Assembly: GCA_003344405.1 (NCBI GenBank)
Contig: NOWV01000027.1
Span: 434,001-498,000 of the forward strand
Reading direction: 5' to 3'
Source: Trichoplax sp. H2
Lineage: Eukaryota > Placozoa > Uniplacotomia > Trichoplacea
Length of the DNA stretch: 64,000 bases
This document shows positions 1-12,900 of the stretch, in pieces; the stretch's first letter is position 1; each line of letters begins with the position of its first letter. A model generated the notes under the pieces. The model worked only from the letters and a program-made list of their open reading frames with translations, was not told where the DNA came from and searched no databases. A program made the translations under genes and the position numbers.

Positions 1-347
1 ACTTCAAATACAGTATTGGTTACTTCTTCTACGATGGCTATAAAGAATTTTATTTTTATTAAAATGTAAACGATTATCACATTGATATAAAGACATGGAA
101 GTGCTTTAATTTTAATAATGTAGGCCGTTGATATTGAAACTTGATATAATTATTTACTCTATTTATTTTTCAGTATACACACTGCTTATTTCTAAATTTT
201 ACGTATACATATACTGTATATTGCTGATAATATTCTGACATAATGGCACTGATACCTAAAACTGGTTATTAAGACTTGTTATAGTTAACTATTAGCAAGT
301 ACAAATAATATTTGCCTCTGCGTAACTGCTATGCTACTAATAATTAC

Positions 348-2051
348 CTCATTAATACCAGACTTGTTGACCGATATTTCTTCAACGATTCGACATATAA
401 CCTTTGTCATAAAGACAAGCATAACTCTAGTAGATAATTCTCCTTGCCTATGCTCAATTTCCTGAATATAACTATTCACCGTAGCTTTGACGTCATCAAG
501 TGATTGGCCAGTTTCTTGTACAATCTAATTAAAGCAAGATGGGATGAAATTAGGCTTGGATAATCAACACCAGATTCTTAGCAGACAACTAATGATGCAT
601 CCAGAATAATCATGTTGCTATATTATACATCTGTATGATTGTATTGAAGGCCCGATATCATACAGAATGACTGAGCTCATTCCAAAAGTATTACATAATC
701 AAGAATTAGCTATTATCATTATTGACAATCAAGGTTAAAAATATCAACATTAGGATTTATCTATGTTTGTCTAATGCTTGTTATTAGTGCCTTATTGTTG
801 ATATCTCCTGATTACGTGTGAGCCATCCTGTAGTGATCTACTGTACAGTATAATGAAGATAGGACTTGAGCTACTTCTATCGCTGTGTACGGAATGGCTA
901 TCTCGTACTTTTTTTTAAGCTTATGTAGTGCAATGCAGTTACTCGGATACCACAATCTATTTGACACTGTGACCGTAGCAGGTAGTGACTGTCCTGTCCA
1001 AGGTATACCGTCACATCGTGTTTGATTCAGAAAACTACTCGTCCATTGCTGGCAAAACCAATTACAGTACTATTGTATATGATTGAAAGAACGATAGGAT
1101 TATCCAGTTAGAACGTAAAATAGCATACAGTAAAGTAAATTCAATAGTGATAACAATTTTAAAAGTTTGTGTCTTTGTACACTTTAGTGAAAATTCCAAT
1201 ATTCCAACAGGGTAATCACCAATGAACTGATCAGTAATTGATTAGCATAACTACGTACAGTACTGTCAGTATAACTTATACCATGCTGAGCGAACGATCT
1301 GCTTGCTATACTATTGACTCTGATAACTTGATTAAATAAATGTCCCCCATTCCTATGTAATGTAATGTTATGTTATATAATATGTCTACGGTATGCCATA
1401 ACTGATTTAACTCACTCGAACGTGTGCACCGTACATACTATCGATAAGCATGAAGAAATTAGTGCTCATCCTTTCTCCAAAAGTCGCTTTTAGCACGGTG
1501 TAGACAGAATCGTCCAATTCTTTTCCGAGTTCATTACTGATTTGCCACTGTATAATTTTATAATTACCAATATGCCATTGCAAATTTAGGTATTTTACTC
1601 ATTCTTTTCCATACCTATGATACAGTATTACTGTCCATTTGCAGAAAATGTCATCATTGTAAAAAGGCACAGCAGTATGGAAATAGCACAGTGTGACATT
1701 GGTCGATCTACTACATAGGCTGAAGATTGGAGAACTAAGGCAGAGTACATACTGGGGAGTGATGATTAAGCAAGAAAGTGATGTATTACCAATATCAAAT
1801 CCAAATTACCAACTAATTCAATATTTGGTAACCGATGTATTGACCAATGAATGCAAACTTACACTGTCCATCACAGCTAAAATTTTCCTTGATGATAGGA
1901 TATGATTTCTAATATCTTGTGGGGAAAATAGTTTGGCATGTTCGTAATGAAGATTAGTCGTTTTCGATTTCTTCGGGATGAATGGATTGAACGCATTCAA
2001 ATTCCCAACACCTGGACGAATAACATGACGATCTGATCGATAGTTGGCCAT
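348..2051 (-). CDS. Unrecognised protein, three exons, 3' end outside window
   Basis: Three open stretches on the minus strand join in phase 0. Exon 1 is 2051-1863: ATG, 63 codons beginning MANYRSDRHVIRPG, then a strong GTAAGT donor. Exon 2 is 1547-1416: acceptor TATACAG, 44 codons, donor GTGAGT. Exon 3 is 524-348: acceptor AATTAG, 59 codons, donor GTAATT. The joined 166 residues look mainly helical (for example LGKELDDSVYTVLKATF and LDDVKATVNSYIQEIEHRQ) and show no motif I can name. A further exon may lie in the 0.9 kb between exons 2 and 3. The ATG is immediately preceded by TTTGCAG, so exon 1 could instead be an internal exon with its start further upstream. The gene continues past the left edge. 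The exons are likely real; the family is unknown. Confidence 0.5.
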
Positions 2052-2534
2052 CTGCAAACCCAATGGTACTACTAACTATCGTCCAAAGTAGATGATTAAC
2101 AAGGGTAAGAAATGAAAAATAGACACGTCTAGAGATTGATAGTCTATCTACATCGATAGATGGTGTAGAATTCTATCCAATAATGACGATTTTTGTCGGC
2201 CTTATTAACTGAAAATGATGGAAAGAAATTACTTGAATGGCGACTCTTCAGTGTTGGCGTCGCTGATGTTGTGACTCCCACACGCGTCAATGTCAAAGTA
2301 GTGTGTACAGTACACCGTGTGTCACAGCTTAAAGGGTGACCCTAGAGTACAGTACAGTATGATTACAATGGACTGTACGTGAGTCAATGGATAGTGTGAC
2401 ACGATTGCACACGACAATAGTCATGGAGTGACTCCATGTTGGTGACAATGCGCGCGCGTCATTACAGCAGTAACGTCGTATCGTTGACAGTCCATCCAGA
2501 ACTGACACTGCACGCTGCTTAATATTTCCTTCGT
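2052..2534. other. Intergenic stretch without recognised gene
   Basis: No supported coding exon. It holds short GTACAGTA-type motifs near 2340 and an alternating purine-pyrimidine GCGCGCG run near 2450, which is unusual in this AT-rich window. Confidence 0.5.
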
Positions 2535-2850
2535 CATCTTTGGCGAACTGAATTTGTACTTTTTACTTGATACGCATCAAAATATACACTGAGTGTCTAG
2601 TGGACACTAGAGACCCTGCATCCAAAAATGAGTATACACATCTTTGGCGTACTGAACTTGTACTTTTTACTTTATACGCATCAAAATATACACTGAGTGT
2701 CTAGTGGACACTAGAGACCCTGCATCCAAAAATGAGTACTGTATACACATCTTTGGCGTACTGAACTTGTACTTTTTACTTTATACGCATCAAAATATAC
2801 ACTGAGTGTCTAGTGGACACTAGAGACCCTGCATCCAAAAATGAGTATAC
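2535..2850. repeat. Three-copy tandem repeat, 104-109 bp unit
   Basis: The unit begins CATCTTTGGCG and starts at 2535, 2639 and 2748, giving periods of 104 and 109. The first copy has a few differences (GAACTG for TACTG, TTGATAC for TTTATAC); the other two are nearly identical and differ mainly by a 5-base insertion (CTGTA) at the junction. Each copy carries a small inverted repeat, GTGTC-tagtg-GACAC. The unit has no credible reading frame. Confidence 0.9.
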
Positions 2851-3371
2851 TGTATACACTGCAATAATGTACTGGTGAACAACACCGGTGAACTGCGATG
2901 TCAAAGTAACGCAGTAAAATATCCCCCTTAGTGCAGCTAGTGCTTACATAAACGCTATTCTGAAATTTACTGTTAATTTCATGCACAGTACAGCGATCAC
3001 TGTTGCTGAACAAAAGAGGTGTTGTCTGTACATAGACACGCCTGCACCCATGTCCACGTGGTCCAGTCTTCATTGAAGAGTTTGATCTAGACAAGACTAC
3101 ATTAACATTCAATCCTGTTTCATTGAAGAAACGTGGACCAATCTTCAATCTGATTTCATAAATGAAAATGTATATTGGTTAAAAATAAATTTGATTTAGA
3201 TCGATCGATATAAAACACAACGATTGACTCTATTCCACTACGGGTATACTATATAGCTCGCAAATTCGCTTTGCTAATATCGACAATTAATGAGGAGCAT
3301 TTGTTTCGTCACTAAGTAAACTTGAGCTATAGTATTTTCTAATCAAACCTCCACTGGCTGGTTTTGTTTTT

Positions 3372-4197
3372 CTCAACTGTTACCGTTATCGTTAATCCAA
3401 CTTTACATTCATAGTTAAGCGTGATCCTTTTGCAAAACTCTGCTAGCAATTACGAGTAAAATAGTTGTATTAAGGACTACTACAAAGCAAGTGCAAAATA
3501 GTGAGTGTAATGTGGAGGTTCCTTCGGTCATTCCATTCTACGATACGATATTAATGAAGGCGTATACTGTACCACATATTGGACAAAAGCAAGCTAGCAG
3601 CTAATTTGCAGGAAAATAGGAACCTGCGCATTGAAGGATAAGGTCACAGTTTTCGTCACGTTCAATCCATTTTTTAAATTCAATATTTTATTCTTATTTA
3701 TTTATTATTGTCATTCTTGATGCGTTCCATTGCTCTGTATCACTGCCTACTGTAGTGTACTGAAAAGGGATTACTTTCCTATAACCTATTTTAATAAAAG
3801 TATAAATGAAATGTATTGCTATCGGTACTGCATTAGCCCGTTCGTTTTAGTTCTATTTTTTCCCCAGTTAAAGCACTAAGACGAAATGAGAACAGTATAA
3901 ATGAAATGTATTGCTATCGGTACTGCATTAGCCCGTTCGTTTTAGTTCTATTTTTTTCCCAGTTAAAGCACTAAGACGAAATGAGACAGTATAAATGAAA
4001 TGTATTGCTATCGGTACTGCATTAGCCCGTTCGTTTTAGTTCTATTTTTTCCCCAGTAAAAGCACTAAGACGAAATGTGCACCGTATAAATGAAATGAAC
4101 ACAGTGTACATTATAACAGTATGTGTGACAGACTGAAAGGACAGTATCTAGAGTGTACAGTGTACAGTACAGTATTGCAGACCGTCTGCAAGACTGT
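3372..4197. repeat. Duplicated block, copy 1 (left of first N gap)
   Basis: This block is nearly identical to 4218-5090, offset by 846 bases, and its end (4024-4197) recurs after the second N gap at 5406-5578. Inside is a 95-bp minisatellite whose units begin GTATAAATGAAATG at 3800, 3895, 3989 and (partial) 4084. It probably reflects overlapping contigs rather than a biological duplication; see the findings. Confidence 0.9.
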
Positions 4198-4217
4198 NNN
4201 NNNNNNNNNNNNNNNNN
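4198..4217. other. Assembly gap (20 N)
   Basis: Twenty consecutive N. The identical size of the second gap suggests a placeholder of unknown true length. Confidence 0.99.
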
Positions 4218-5385
4218 CTCAACTGTTACCGTTATCGTTAATCCAACTTTAAATTCATAGTTAAGCGTGATCCTTTTGCAAAACTCTGCTAGCAATTACG
4301 AGTAAAATAGTTGTATTAAGGACTACTACAAAGCAAGTGCAAAATAGTGAGTGTAATGTGGAGGTTCCTTCGGTCATTCCATTCTACGATACGATATTAA
4401 TGAAGGCGTATACTGTACCACATATTGGACAAAAGCAAGCTAGCAGCTAATTTGCAGGAAAATAGGAACCTGCGCATTGAAGGATAAGGTCACAGTTTTC
4501 GTCACGTTCAATCCATTTTTTAAATTCAATATTTTATTCTTATTTATTTATTATTGTCATTCTTGATGCGTTCCATTGCTCTGTATCACTGCCTACTGTA
4601 GTGTACTGAAAAGGGATTACTTTCCTATAACCTATTTTAATAAAAGTATAAATGAAATGTATTGCTATCGGTACTGCATTAGCCCGTTCGTTTTAGTTCT
4701 ATTTTTTTCCCAGTTAGAGCACTAAGACGAAATGAGAACAGTATAAATAAAATGTATTGCTATCGGTACTGCATTAGCCCGTTCGTTTTAGTTCTATTTT
4801 CTCCCAGTTAAAGCACTAAGACGAAATGAGAACAGTATAAATGAAATGAACACAGTGTACTGTACAAGTGTACATTACAGTACTGTACTGTACTGTACTG
4901 TACTGTATGTGTGACAGACTGACAGGACAGTATCTAGAGTGTACAGTGTATAGTGTACAGTACAGTATTGCAAATGAAATAAACACAGTCAGTATGTGTT
5001 TAAATGAACACAGTGTACAGTACTGTACATTACAGTACTGTATGTGTGACAGACTGACGGGACAGTATCTCGCGAGGTGCAGACAGTATCTAGAGTGTAC
5101 AGTGCACAGTACAGTATTGCAGACCGTCTGCAAGACTGTAACTCACGTACTGTACTCAGTGTACTGTACGTGACCAACTATACAGACGGTGTGGACAGAA
5201 AGACGACTCACCAATAGATGAATGATATCAAACTAACTGCTCTATCAACAATTGTATTCATTCTTTCCTTTCCATCATCAACGAGCTATCATTCCATCCA
5301 CAGTATTTGAACAAATCTTCTTCTTCTAATTGCAATCTACAGTAAGTAACTTCAGTAAACAATATGGTTGTTCATTCTTAAAATA
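4218..5385. repeat. Duplicated block, copy 2 (between the N gaps)
   Basis: It starts with the sequence found at 3372 and ends with the sequence found at about 5825, so this contig matches material on both sides. It has 95-bp minisatellite units at 4646, 4741 and 4835, one full unit fewer than copy 1, plus point differences and an expanded GTAC palindromic tract at about 4855-5175. This is what a second allele would look like. Confidence 0.85.
4855..5175. repeat. GTAC-rich palindromic simple repeat
   Basis: Dense, irregular iteration of TACTGTAC, GTACAGTA and GTGTACAG. Both strands give long open frames of Y, C, T, V, Q and S only, which is an artefact of the composition and not coding. Confidence 0.8.
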
Positions 5386-5405
5386 NNNNNNNNNNNNNNN
5401 NNNNN
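5386..5405. other. Assembly gap (20 N)
   Basis: Twenty N. The sequence right after it (5406 on) repeats 4024-4197 exactly as far as I can read. Confidence 0.99.
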
Positions 5406-5826
5406 AGCCCGTTCGTTTTAGTTCTATTTTTTCCCCAGTAAAAGCACTAAGACGAAATGTGCACCGTATAAATGAAATGAACACAGTGTACATTATAACA
5501 GTATGTGTGACAGACTGAAAGGACAGTATCTAGAGTGTACAGTGTACAGTACAGTATTGCAGACCGTCTGCAAGACTGTAACTCACGTACTGTACTCAGT
5601 GTACTGTACGTGACCAACTATACAGACCGCATGGACAGAAAGATGACTGACCAATAGATGAATGATATCAAACTAACTGCTCTATCAACAATTGTATTCA
5701 TTCTTTCCTTTCCATCATCAACGAGCTATCATTCCATCCACAGTATTTGAACAAATCTTCTTCTTCTAATTGCAATCTACAGTAAGTAACTTCAGTAAAC
5801 AATATGGTTGTTCATTCTTAAAATAC
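5406..5826. repeat. Duplicated block, copy 3 (right of second N gap)
   Basis: 5406-5578 matches 4024-4197, including bases that differ in the middle contig (for example GACTGAAAGGACAG versus GACTGACAGGACAG). 5551-5826 matches about 5109-5385 with scattered substitutions. After 5826 the sequence is single copy and leads towards RCE1. Confidence 0.85.
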
Positions 5827-6217
5827 ATATTAACCAGTCTGGCACATTTGATCGAGATTCATTCAATTCAAATTGTAGGAACCATAACAACATGATGGCG
5901 ACATCATCTGAAGCGTACAATGATTGAATTATACGAATATACTTTATTATTGCTGCTTGTCAGACTACTATTTTGACACACTGCAAGACTTAATAAGTTA
6001 CTGCCAATTTGACTTGATGCTGTCATCATTGAATACCTACGTCTAGATACCTCTCTGAAAACGATTGATCTTATCGTGTACGATATTACCAGCCTCGAGT
6101 TGAGCCTCCGTTCCTTTCTTCACCGATACTTTATCCACTACTTTCACTCATTCCATCGTCTTGAATACAACACATCAACAACATAAACAACTTCTTACCG
6201 GCAGGGTAGTAGTAGTC

Positions 6218-8800
6218 ATGCCAGCACTAATAACTTTCGATCACCTAACTCCTGTTCAAAGCATCATTTCCTGTGCTCTTTTAGCCATACTATACGTTTG
6301 CAGCTTATACGTTTGGAAAAATAGCACCGACAGGTAAGCTCATATTACCATAATAATTAGAATAGCATTCAGCATACGCACAACAAACCTTCTGTTACAG
6401 TTAAATCGACCAAATGTATCTTTACAATTTTATATCAATCTTGCATGAATAATTCCTTTTTAATCTTGCAATTTCAATGAGTAGGAAAAATACTAATCGT
6501 TGGCCAATCGGCCCTGTCTTATAATCTGATTTTCTATCAAGTGTTGTTATGAAATGCATCATTACGTGTAAACAACGTCTTGATCTTAAGATACTGCAGA
6601 CAAATCCATAGCGCTAGCGTAACTATGATATATTTATTTTAGACATTGAAACGCTTGAAAATGCATAGCGATAACTTCTTTCTTTCTTTCTTTCTTCATG
6701 TCTAATGATACTATTACAAACGTCATTCAATTTAGAGATGATCCTCGGGTTATCAAGAAAAGGTTTATTAGTGTTCTGATTGTTTCTATTCTATCACCTA
6801 TTTATGTTTGGTGGTGGTCAACACCTGCTAAAGATGCCGAGGTAATGCGAGTACGATAATATTTACAGTAGATAAATCCAATTAATTCTTTGAAAGACTT
6901 AGCAGCTTTGATCAATTCTGAATTCCCTATTATAAAATTGTCCGCTTACCTAATATCCATAATATATTTTATAATTAATAGGGTTATACTATAGGGGTTT
7001 GGTTGGGATTGCGAATTGATAATATCATTCTTGCAACGATACTTCCTCTATTATTAACTACGGTAACTTTATTAGTCAATCATTTCTGCTTTATACGTAT
7101 ATCATGATACCATTTTAAATTATAAATTACGCTGCATTAGCATTACTAACGAATAATCTTGTTAAAACGAAAAAGTGGAGTATTAATCTTCATGAAATTT
7201 GTTCAATTTCTAAATGTAGCTTTTATACAATCTTCTTATCTTGAAAACAACTATGGAAAATTGAATCTATAAACACAAATGCATACTAAAATTTACATGT
7301 ACTTGTTATTTTAGATTTTATTTCTAGGACCTTTAGCACTAATAATATGCAACGATCCAAGTTCGATCCTATATGGTATTTCATTACTATAGATGTGAAT
7401 GTAGAAATAATGTCAATATCTGAATGAGCCACGCAATAACTATACAATTAATGCTATCCATATTCCATAATAATATCAATTAAAGGGGTTTATCGTTGAA
7501 AGCGTTTCTTTGTTATTGAACTAGCTGTCATAGACATACCACATAAAATCTTTGATATATATTGGTTAAGGAGTCATATTATGGTATGTTTCAGGCTTAT
7601 TGGTGTATCTACTATCACACCTCATAATTATGATAAATATGATAATAATGTCTGTATGTACATACTAGTGCATATTTTTGTAATAGTCTCTAGGAATAGG
7701 ATTTCTGCAGTCAATCTCTCTCTTATAGTAGCTAATAATTCCATAATTATTATTCTTAACTATCTTAAATCTATTTACGTACTGCGCTATATCTATTTAT
7801 GTCTCATAATCAAATTTATGTATTGCAGGCACCATTTACAGAGGAATTTGTATATCGTGCATGTATGCTGCCGATACTATTTTCTCAATTCGGATTCACA
7901 ATGGCAATACTAATTTGCCCATTAATGTTTGGCTTAGGTACGTTATCATTTTATTGAATATCGATTATAATGATATTATGCTTACTAATAATAGGGATAT
8001 AAAGTTCTTAATTCTACTCAGTTACATTCTATAATATGTGTAATCGTATTCTATTTATACAGCTCATCTTCATCATTTGATTGAAAGAATTATAAGGAAA
8101 GATAGCTCTCTTAGTAACGCTATTGCTATTACAGGTACGAATAGTACTCATGCTAATCAATATCACAATTAAGGATTACCAAGTATTAAATGTCATCTTT
8201 AATTATTTTTTTTGATAACTACGATCTTAAATATCTCCACAATAATTACAATCTAGTATTTCAATGTGGATTCACCACAGTGTTTGGCTGGTATACCTCT
8301 TTTGTGTTTCTTCGAACTGGTAAATTCATACGAAATCGGATTATGAAATTAATTACGACTCCGATATGTCATTGTATACGCCGTTTGCGTGAGAATAGTT
8401 TTTTCTTTAAATTAAATTATTCATGGTTCTAGAGAGTATTAAAATAGTAATAGAATCTTATATTAAAACAGAATTATTCTACTTTTAATCTATCATTTTT
8501 AGGCCATATAATTGGCCCAATTGTGTGCCATGCATTTTGCAACAGTATGGGATTTCCAACATTTAGCGATATTGACTATTGTAGATACCCTAAATGTAAG
8601 TTTCAATTACTGGCTGCTAAAGTAACGGTTTTACACGTGTACCTTGAAACTAATATTATTTTAAATTTAATCATTACCATTTTTTAGTAATTTGGACCGC
8701 CTATATTGTTGGTTTAGTAATGTTTGTCATACTTTTATTTCCATTAACTAATCCTGATTACTACCAAAGTCTTTATAGGAATATTGCTAACAATAAATAG
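6218..8800 (+). CDS. RCE1: CAAX prenyl protease 2 (RCE1)
   Basis: An ER integral-membrane endoprotease that removes the last three residues from prenylated CAAX proteins such as Ras and Rho GTPases. Ten exons in phase: 6218-6333, 6736-6841, 6982-7062, 7315-7375, 7525-7583, 7829-7937, 8063-8134, 8257-8319, 8503-8595, 8688-8800. They give 290 aa, against about 329 in human. The start MPALITFDHLTPV leads into a hydrophobic SLYVW segment as in animal RCE1. The catalytic signatures are all present: EEFVYRACMLP (the E-E-x-x-x-R motif, exon 6), AHLHHLIER (metal-site His region, exon 7) and CHAFCNSMGFP (His/Asn motif, exon 9). Intervening stretches are multi-pass hydrophobic. TTTC microsatellite at about 6678-6697 in intron 1. 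The gene converges with the coiled-coil gene to its right. The identification is firm. Confidence 0.95.
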
Positions 8801-9930
8801 CAAAGATTATTTACTAGTAGTAATACGTGTATTCTTGACTTAGTCGCATTTCCGCATAGATTTGTGATATGCGTCTTAACAAAGATGAAGCTACAACTTT
8901 TCGCCATTAAGATAATTGCCACCTATTATACCAGATACTGTACATTAACTTTGGATTTCTTGTACAAGACTAGGTATTTTTAATAAGTTATGACGAGTAA
9001 TGCCTATGAAAGGTCTAAATGTATCATTTATATGATCGCTATTAATACTTACATTTACCAAAAAATTGCTCTTAGGCGATCTTATACGATATAAAATACG
9101 TATATAATTATACATAAGTAATTGCTGTTCTGATTATACATTCGAAGCTTATTAATGCTAATGGCTGTCAGAGTAATCAACTGATTACTGATATAATATG
9201 TAATTGACTTTAAAAATTTTTTCGATTTGTTTTATATTCCTGTGGAGTACTGTATATGTCGGTGTATATTAGCTGTCAACAATAAAGACGCCGTAATTGA
9301 AATAGATTAGAATACTTCGATGCCCTTTAGTAATTTTATTCTTCATCTAGTTATATTATTACGTCAGAAAGTCGAAATCATTTATCAAGAGAGATTAACA
9401 TTATTTCGTGTTCCATGTTACTTAAAACTGAGATGGATGATTTTAAAAATTCAGTTTATAAGTTATCTGGAAGTCACCAAGTCGACAGAGCATGTTCAAT
9501 TAAATTGGTGGTAATAAGTCCTTCCAAAGTGTAGACAACATCATATTATTATATATATATTGTATATGTGATGACCATATGTTGTTCTTAACTACAATTT
9601 TGAGCAAAATTTACAATTTGGGAATATAATAATTTAATTTAAATTGCATGTAAATACTATACATGTTATATACCGATAGATGCCCTATCGCTAATCTTAA
9701 AAGTTTGCATATACAGCATACTTGTATCGTCATGTATTGCGGAATCATGATTAAAAAATAATAACCGAGTAGAAATTAAAAAAATTCTAATAAACTATTT
9801 GTTATAAGTTAAAGAAGCATATCTCTTTGTATATGAATAATCGGTAATTTTCATTTAAATTACTTCTCCAAATTGTGTTTGTAAATAATAATAATGAAAG
9901 TGAGAACTATATCGTCACTATGGACACCAA
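8801..9930. other. AT-rich spacer between convergent gene ends
   Basis: Probable 3' untranslated and spacer DNA between RCE1 (+) and the coiled-coil gene (-). A small open frame at 9320-9514 has no splice or family support. AATAAA occurs at 8792-8797, overlapping the end of the RCE1 coding region, and again near 9280; either might be a poly(A) signal. Confidence 0.5.
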
Positions 9931-12900
9931 TTAATAGGGTGTCTGTGCACGTTGACCAGCACGATAGGCATTACTTAATGCAGTATTCCAGCTAAGATTG
10001 CGAGCATTATAAGTATTAGTTTGTTTTAATAATTGTTCAATTCGTGCTATAATTTCATAATCCGGTATTGGTAACGTAGAAACTTCTAAGCCGAGTAGCC
10101 GAGCTAACGTCTGGCGAAATTCTAGTAACTAAAAGTTATGAAAATGAAACAAGGTTAGTTAGTATAAAGAGCTTATGAATATATTTGTAATAATACAAGC
10201 TAAGGAGTAGTATAAACTTCCAGTCTGAATCTAATAGTAATATTTAGAAAGACATGAAAATTCTATAGCGACAGTTGCAATGAAATTTAATAGCTACCTG
10301 ATTTTCTCGAGCTCTCATAATTTCCATTTCTTGCTTGATTTTACGTAAATCCTTTTGAAGTTGTGCTGCAATACCTTCAGTTAATTCTTTGTCGTCTTTA
10401 TGCAATGTACCTTGCAAATCTATTTCATTTTTCAACGACGAAAATTTCTTAGTTGCTCTAGCTTTAGCTTTACTTAATCTGTCAATGGTTGTCTCCAAAT
10501 CCAATATTGTCTTACTTTGCTCCACAACTTTAGACTGAATTAGTTAATAATAGAAATTGATATTTACTGTGAGGTAGTAAATTTATTACTTACAACATTC
10601 AGATAAATTTCACAACAACGAGTGAATATATCTTAATTTTTGTTTAAGTTACCTTCAAATCTGATGATGAAAGAAGCCTAGATTTTAACTCCAAAATAAT
10701 TTGTTTCTGATCTTGTATCTGTCTTTTTAGCCTTCTATTTTCGCCATGTGAATCACGAAGCTATTATTATAATGATAAATGACATGGTATCGATTAATCT
10801 CAAGAATAAATACAATATTACACCACAAAATAACTTTATTCGTTGAAGGAAATAATGATTACACATACTCTTTCCATGGTGTGCTCCTTTTCAGCTTCTA
10901 TATGTTGCTGGCCAGATGCTTTTTCCCTGACAGTTGAAAGTTTTTTCTTCATTATATCAATCTGAAGCTCTTTACTTTCTAGCTGCTGCTTTAAAGTTTT
11001 AATTTTTCGCAGTTGATTCTGTAAGGTCACTTTTCTATCGCCAAGTGATAGCAGCTAAGCAAAAGTAGACATTGAAATCCAACATTGTTAATATTTATGA
11101 TAGGTATTCTGCTAGATCAATTATTAAATATCTCTATAAAATAAAGGATTTCATGAGATAAAAATTAAGCAAAGAAGACTGATTATTAATAACGTACAAC
11201 TAACACCTTTTTTAAGTCGTTTAGGAATTTAATTCACAAACATGATTGCCTTCTTAACATCATATTTGGTTAATACTCATTACCTCTTTGTTAACCAATT
11301 GTTCAACACGAGATAGGAGAGCATCTTCATCATCGAAAGCGACTTCTTCGGTAAATTCACTCAAGTTGATTACAGACGCTAATTTCCTACAGAAATTCCT
11401 ATACTGTTTATCCATGATATAAAAAATTTTAGTTATTTTTTAACCTACGTAAAGATGAATCTTTTTCTAGATTCTACAAACTAAATGTAGAAGTGAATTG
11501 GTTTTCTTCATGTACATTATGCAGCAACGAATATATAAAACTTAACCTATCATTAATCGAAAATTGCTAACGCATAATAGATGCATTGGAAGTAGTAAAT
11601 ATCTAGAAGCTAGCTTCCTAACCTTAACTTTCTCGTCTTTTAGTGTAGATTTTACAGTATCTGTTGCCAGTAATTCACTTTCTAGGTTGCCCATTCGATC
11701 ACCGTAATCTTTCAATTGATCTTCAGCTTCTGCCGCTCGTTGTAAGGCAGAGTGTTGTAATTCACATTGTTTTTCGAGCTGATCGCTCAAAGTTTTGACT
11801 TTCTCTTCCAATTCTTCTGAGTACTGTAATGTTATATTTAATAAATTGTTTTTTAAAACAAGCATTATGCAATTTCAGAATATGAAATTAAAGCATTAAG
11901 ACGCACTGGCGTAATTTTAGGGTAGGATTAATCTTACCTCTGACAATTCGCGGTATTTCTTTAAGATAGCACGTAATTTTTCGCGAACAATATCTTCATC
12001 TTCATCATCTATTAAGTCATCACCTAGCAATTTATAAATTTCTTTTCGTAAGCCCAAAACCTATAAATTAAAAAGGCCAATTAGAAATAGGCTAAAAACT
12101 GGTACGGGTTTTAAAAAAATATAAGGATGCATACTTGGCCTCTAGAGAGATCATTTGCTCGCAGTGCTGCATCTAATGATGCAATTCTGGCATCTTTCTT
12201 TTCCAGCTCCCTTTCTGCGGCACGAAGAGCTGTAGATGCTGCTTCTAGACGGTCTTTCAGTTGTTTACTTTCTAGCTCTAATCCATCCTTGATTAAAGAT
12301 AGCGAACTATAACGACTTTCAAATTCTTCTAAACGATGATTTATTTTACTGGAAGTCTTTTGTTCGCGACCAACTTCGGAAACAAGGCGCATGATCGTTT
12401 CCCTAATTATTAACAATATTATTGTTATTCTTTAATGTCGCGATCTCGATACATTTAGCAACATAAAATTTTTAAATTATTGAATAATATCATGATTGCA
12501 GATACTAAAATTTTTCTTCATACCTGCTAGCCTTTGATTCGAGATCCATGCTCTCTATACTTCGCGATAAGACATCTGCTTTCTCATGATAGAGATCTCT
12601 TTCTTGTAAAACTTCTTCAATCTGTGCCGTAACAAAATTTAGAAAAATGATCAAAAATTGCCATTCTATCTACATATTATACTTGAAAGAGAGTAATTAC
12701 CAGTAGATCTCATCTATGTTATGTTTTGTAAAATAGATACTTACACGGACAGCGATATCTTCAGCAGAGCAAGCTAACAGAGAAGAAGAATCGATTCCAA
12801 GGTATCTACTTGCTCTCTTACCAATTTCTTGCAACTTTTTAGATTAATATAAGAGCCGAAGATTAGTATATTCATAAAGCACTATAATAGGATGCTAGGA

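Noticed and set aside
2400-2470. GCGCGCG run considered as a CpG-island promoter
   Set aside because: Only a few bases long, and the surrounding DNA is not GC-rich.
3800-4083. Regularly spaced 95-bp repeats considered as a CRISPR array
   Set aside because: The whole unit is repeated with no unique spacers, in an animal genome; it is a minisatellite.
4868-5173. Long open frames on both strands made mostly of Y, C, T, V, Q and S
   Set aside because: They follow from the GTACTGTACAGT composition of the repeat, occur on both strands at once and have no splice signals or family likeness.
7581-7913. 110-codon plus-strand frame
   Set aside because: It reads through the RCE1 intron between 7583 and 7829; only its two ends are coding, as parts of exons 5 and 6, and in exon 6 the frame differs from the RCE1 one.
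9320-9514. 64-codon plus-strand frame downstream of RCE1
   Set aside because: No splice context, hydrophobic AT-rich composition, and it lies in the likely 3' region.
11284-11413. Separate downstream gene starting at the ATG of MDKQYRNF
   Set aside because: A good acceptor (TAAACAG) just after this ATG keeps phase 0 with the upstream exon, and coiled coil continues on both sides, so a single gene is simpler.
12127-12312. Plus-strand frame opposite exon 11 of the coiled-coil gene
   Set aside because: An antisense shadow of a well-supported coding exon.
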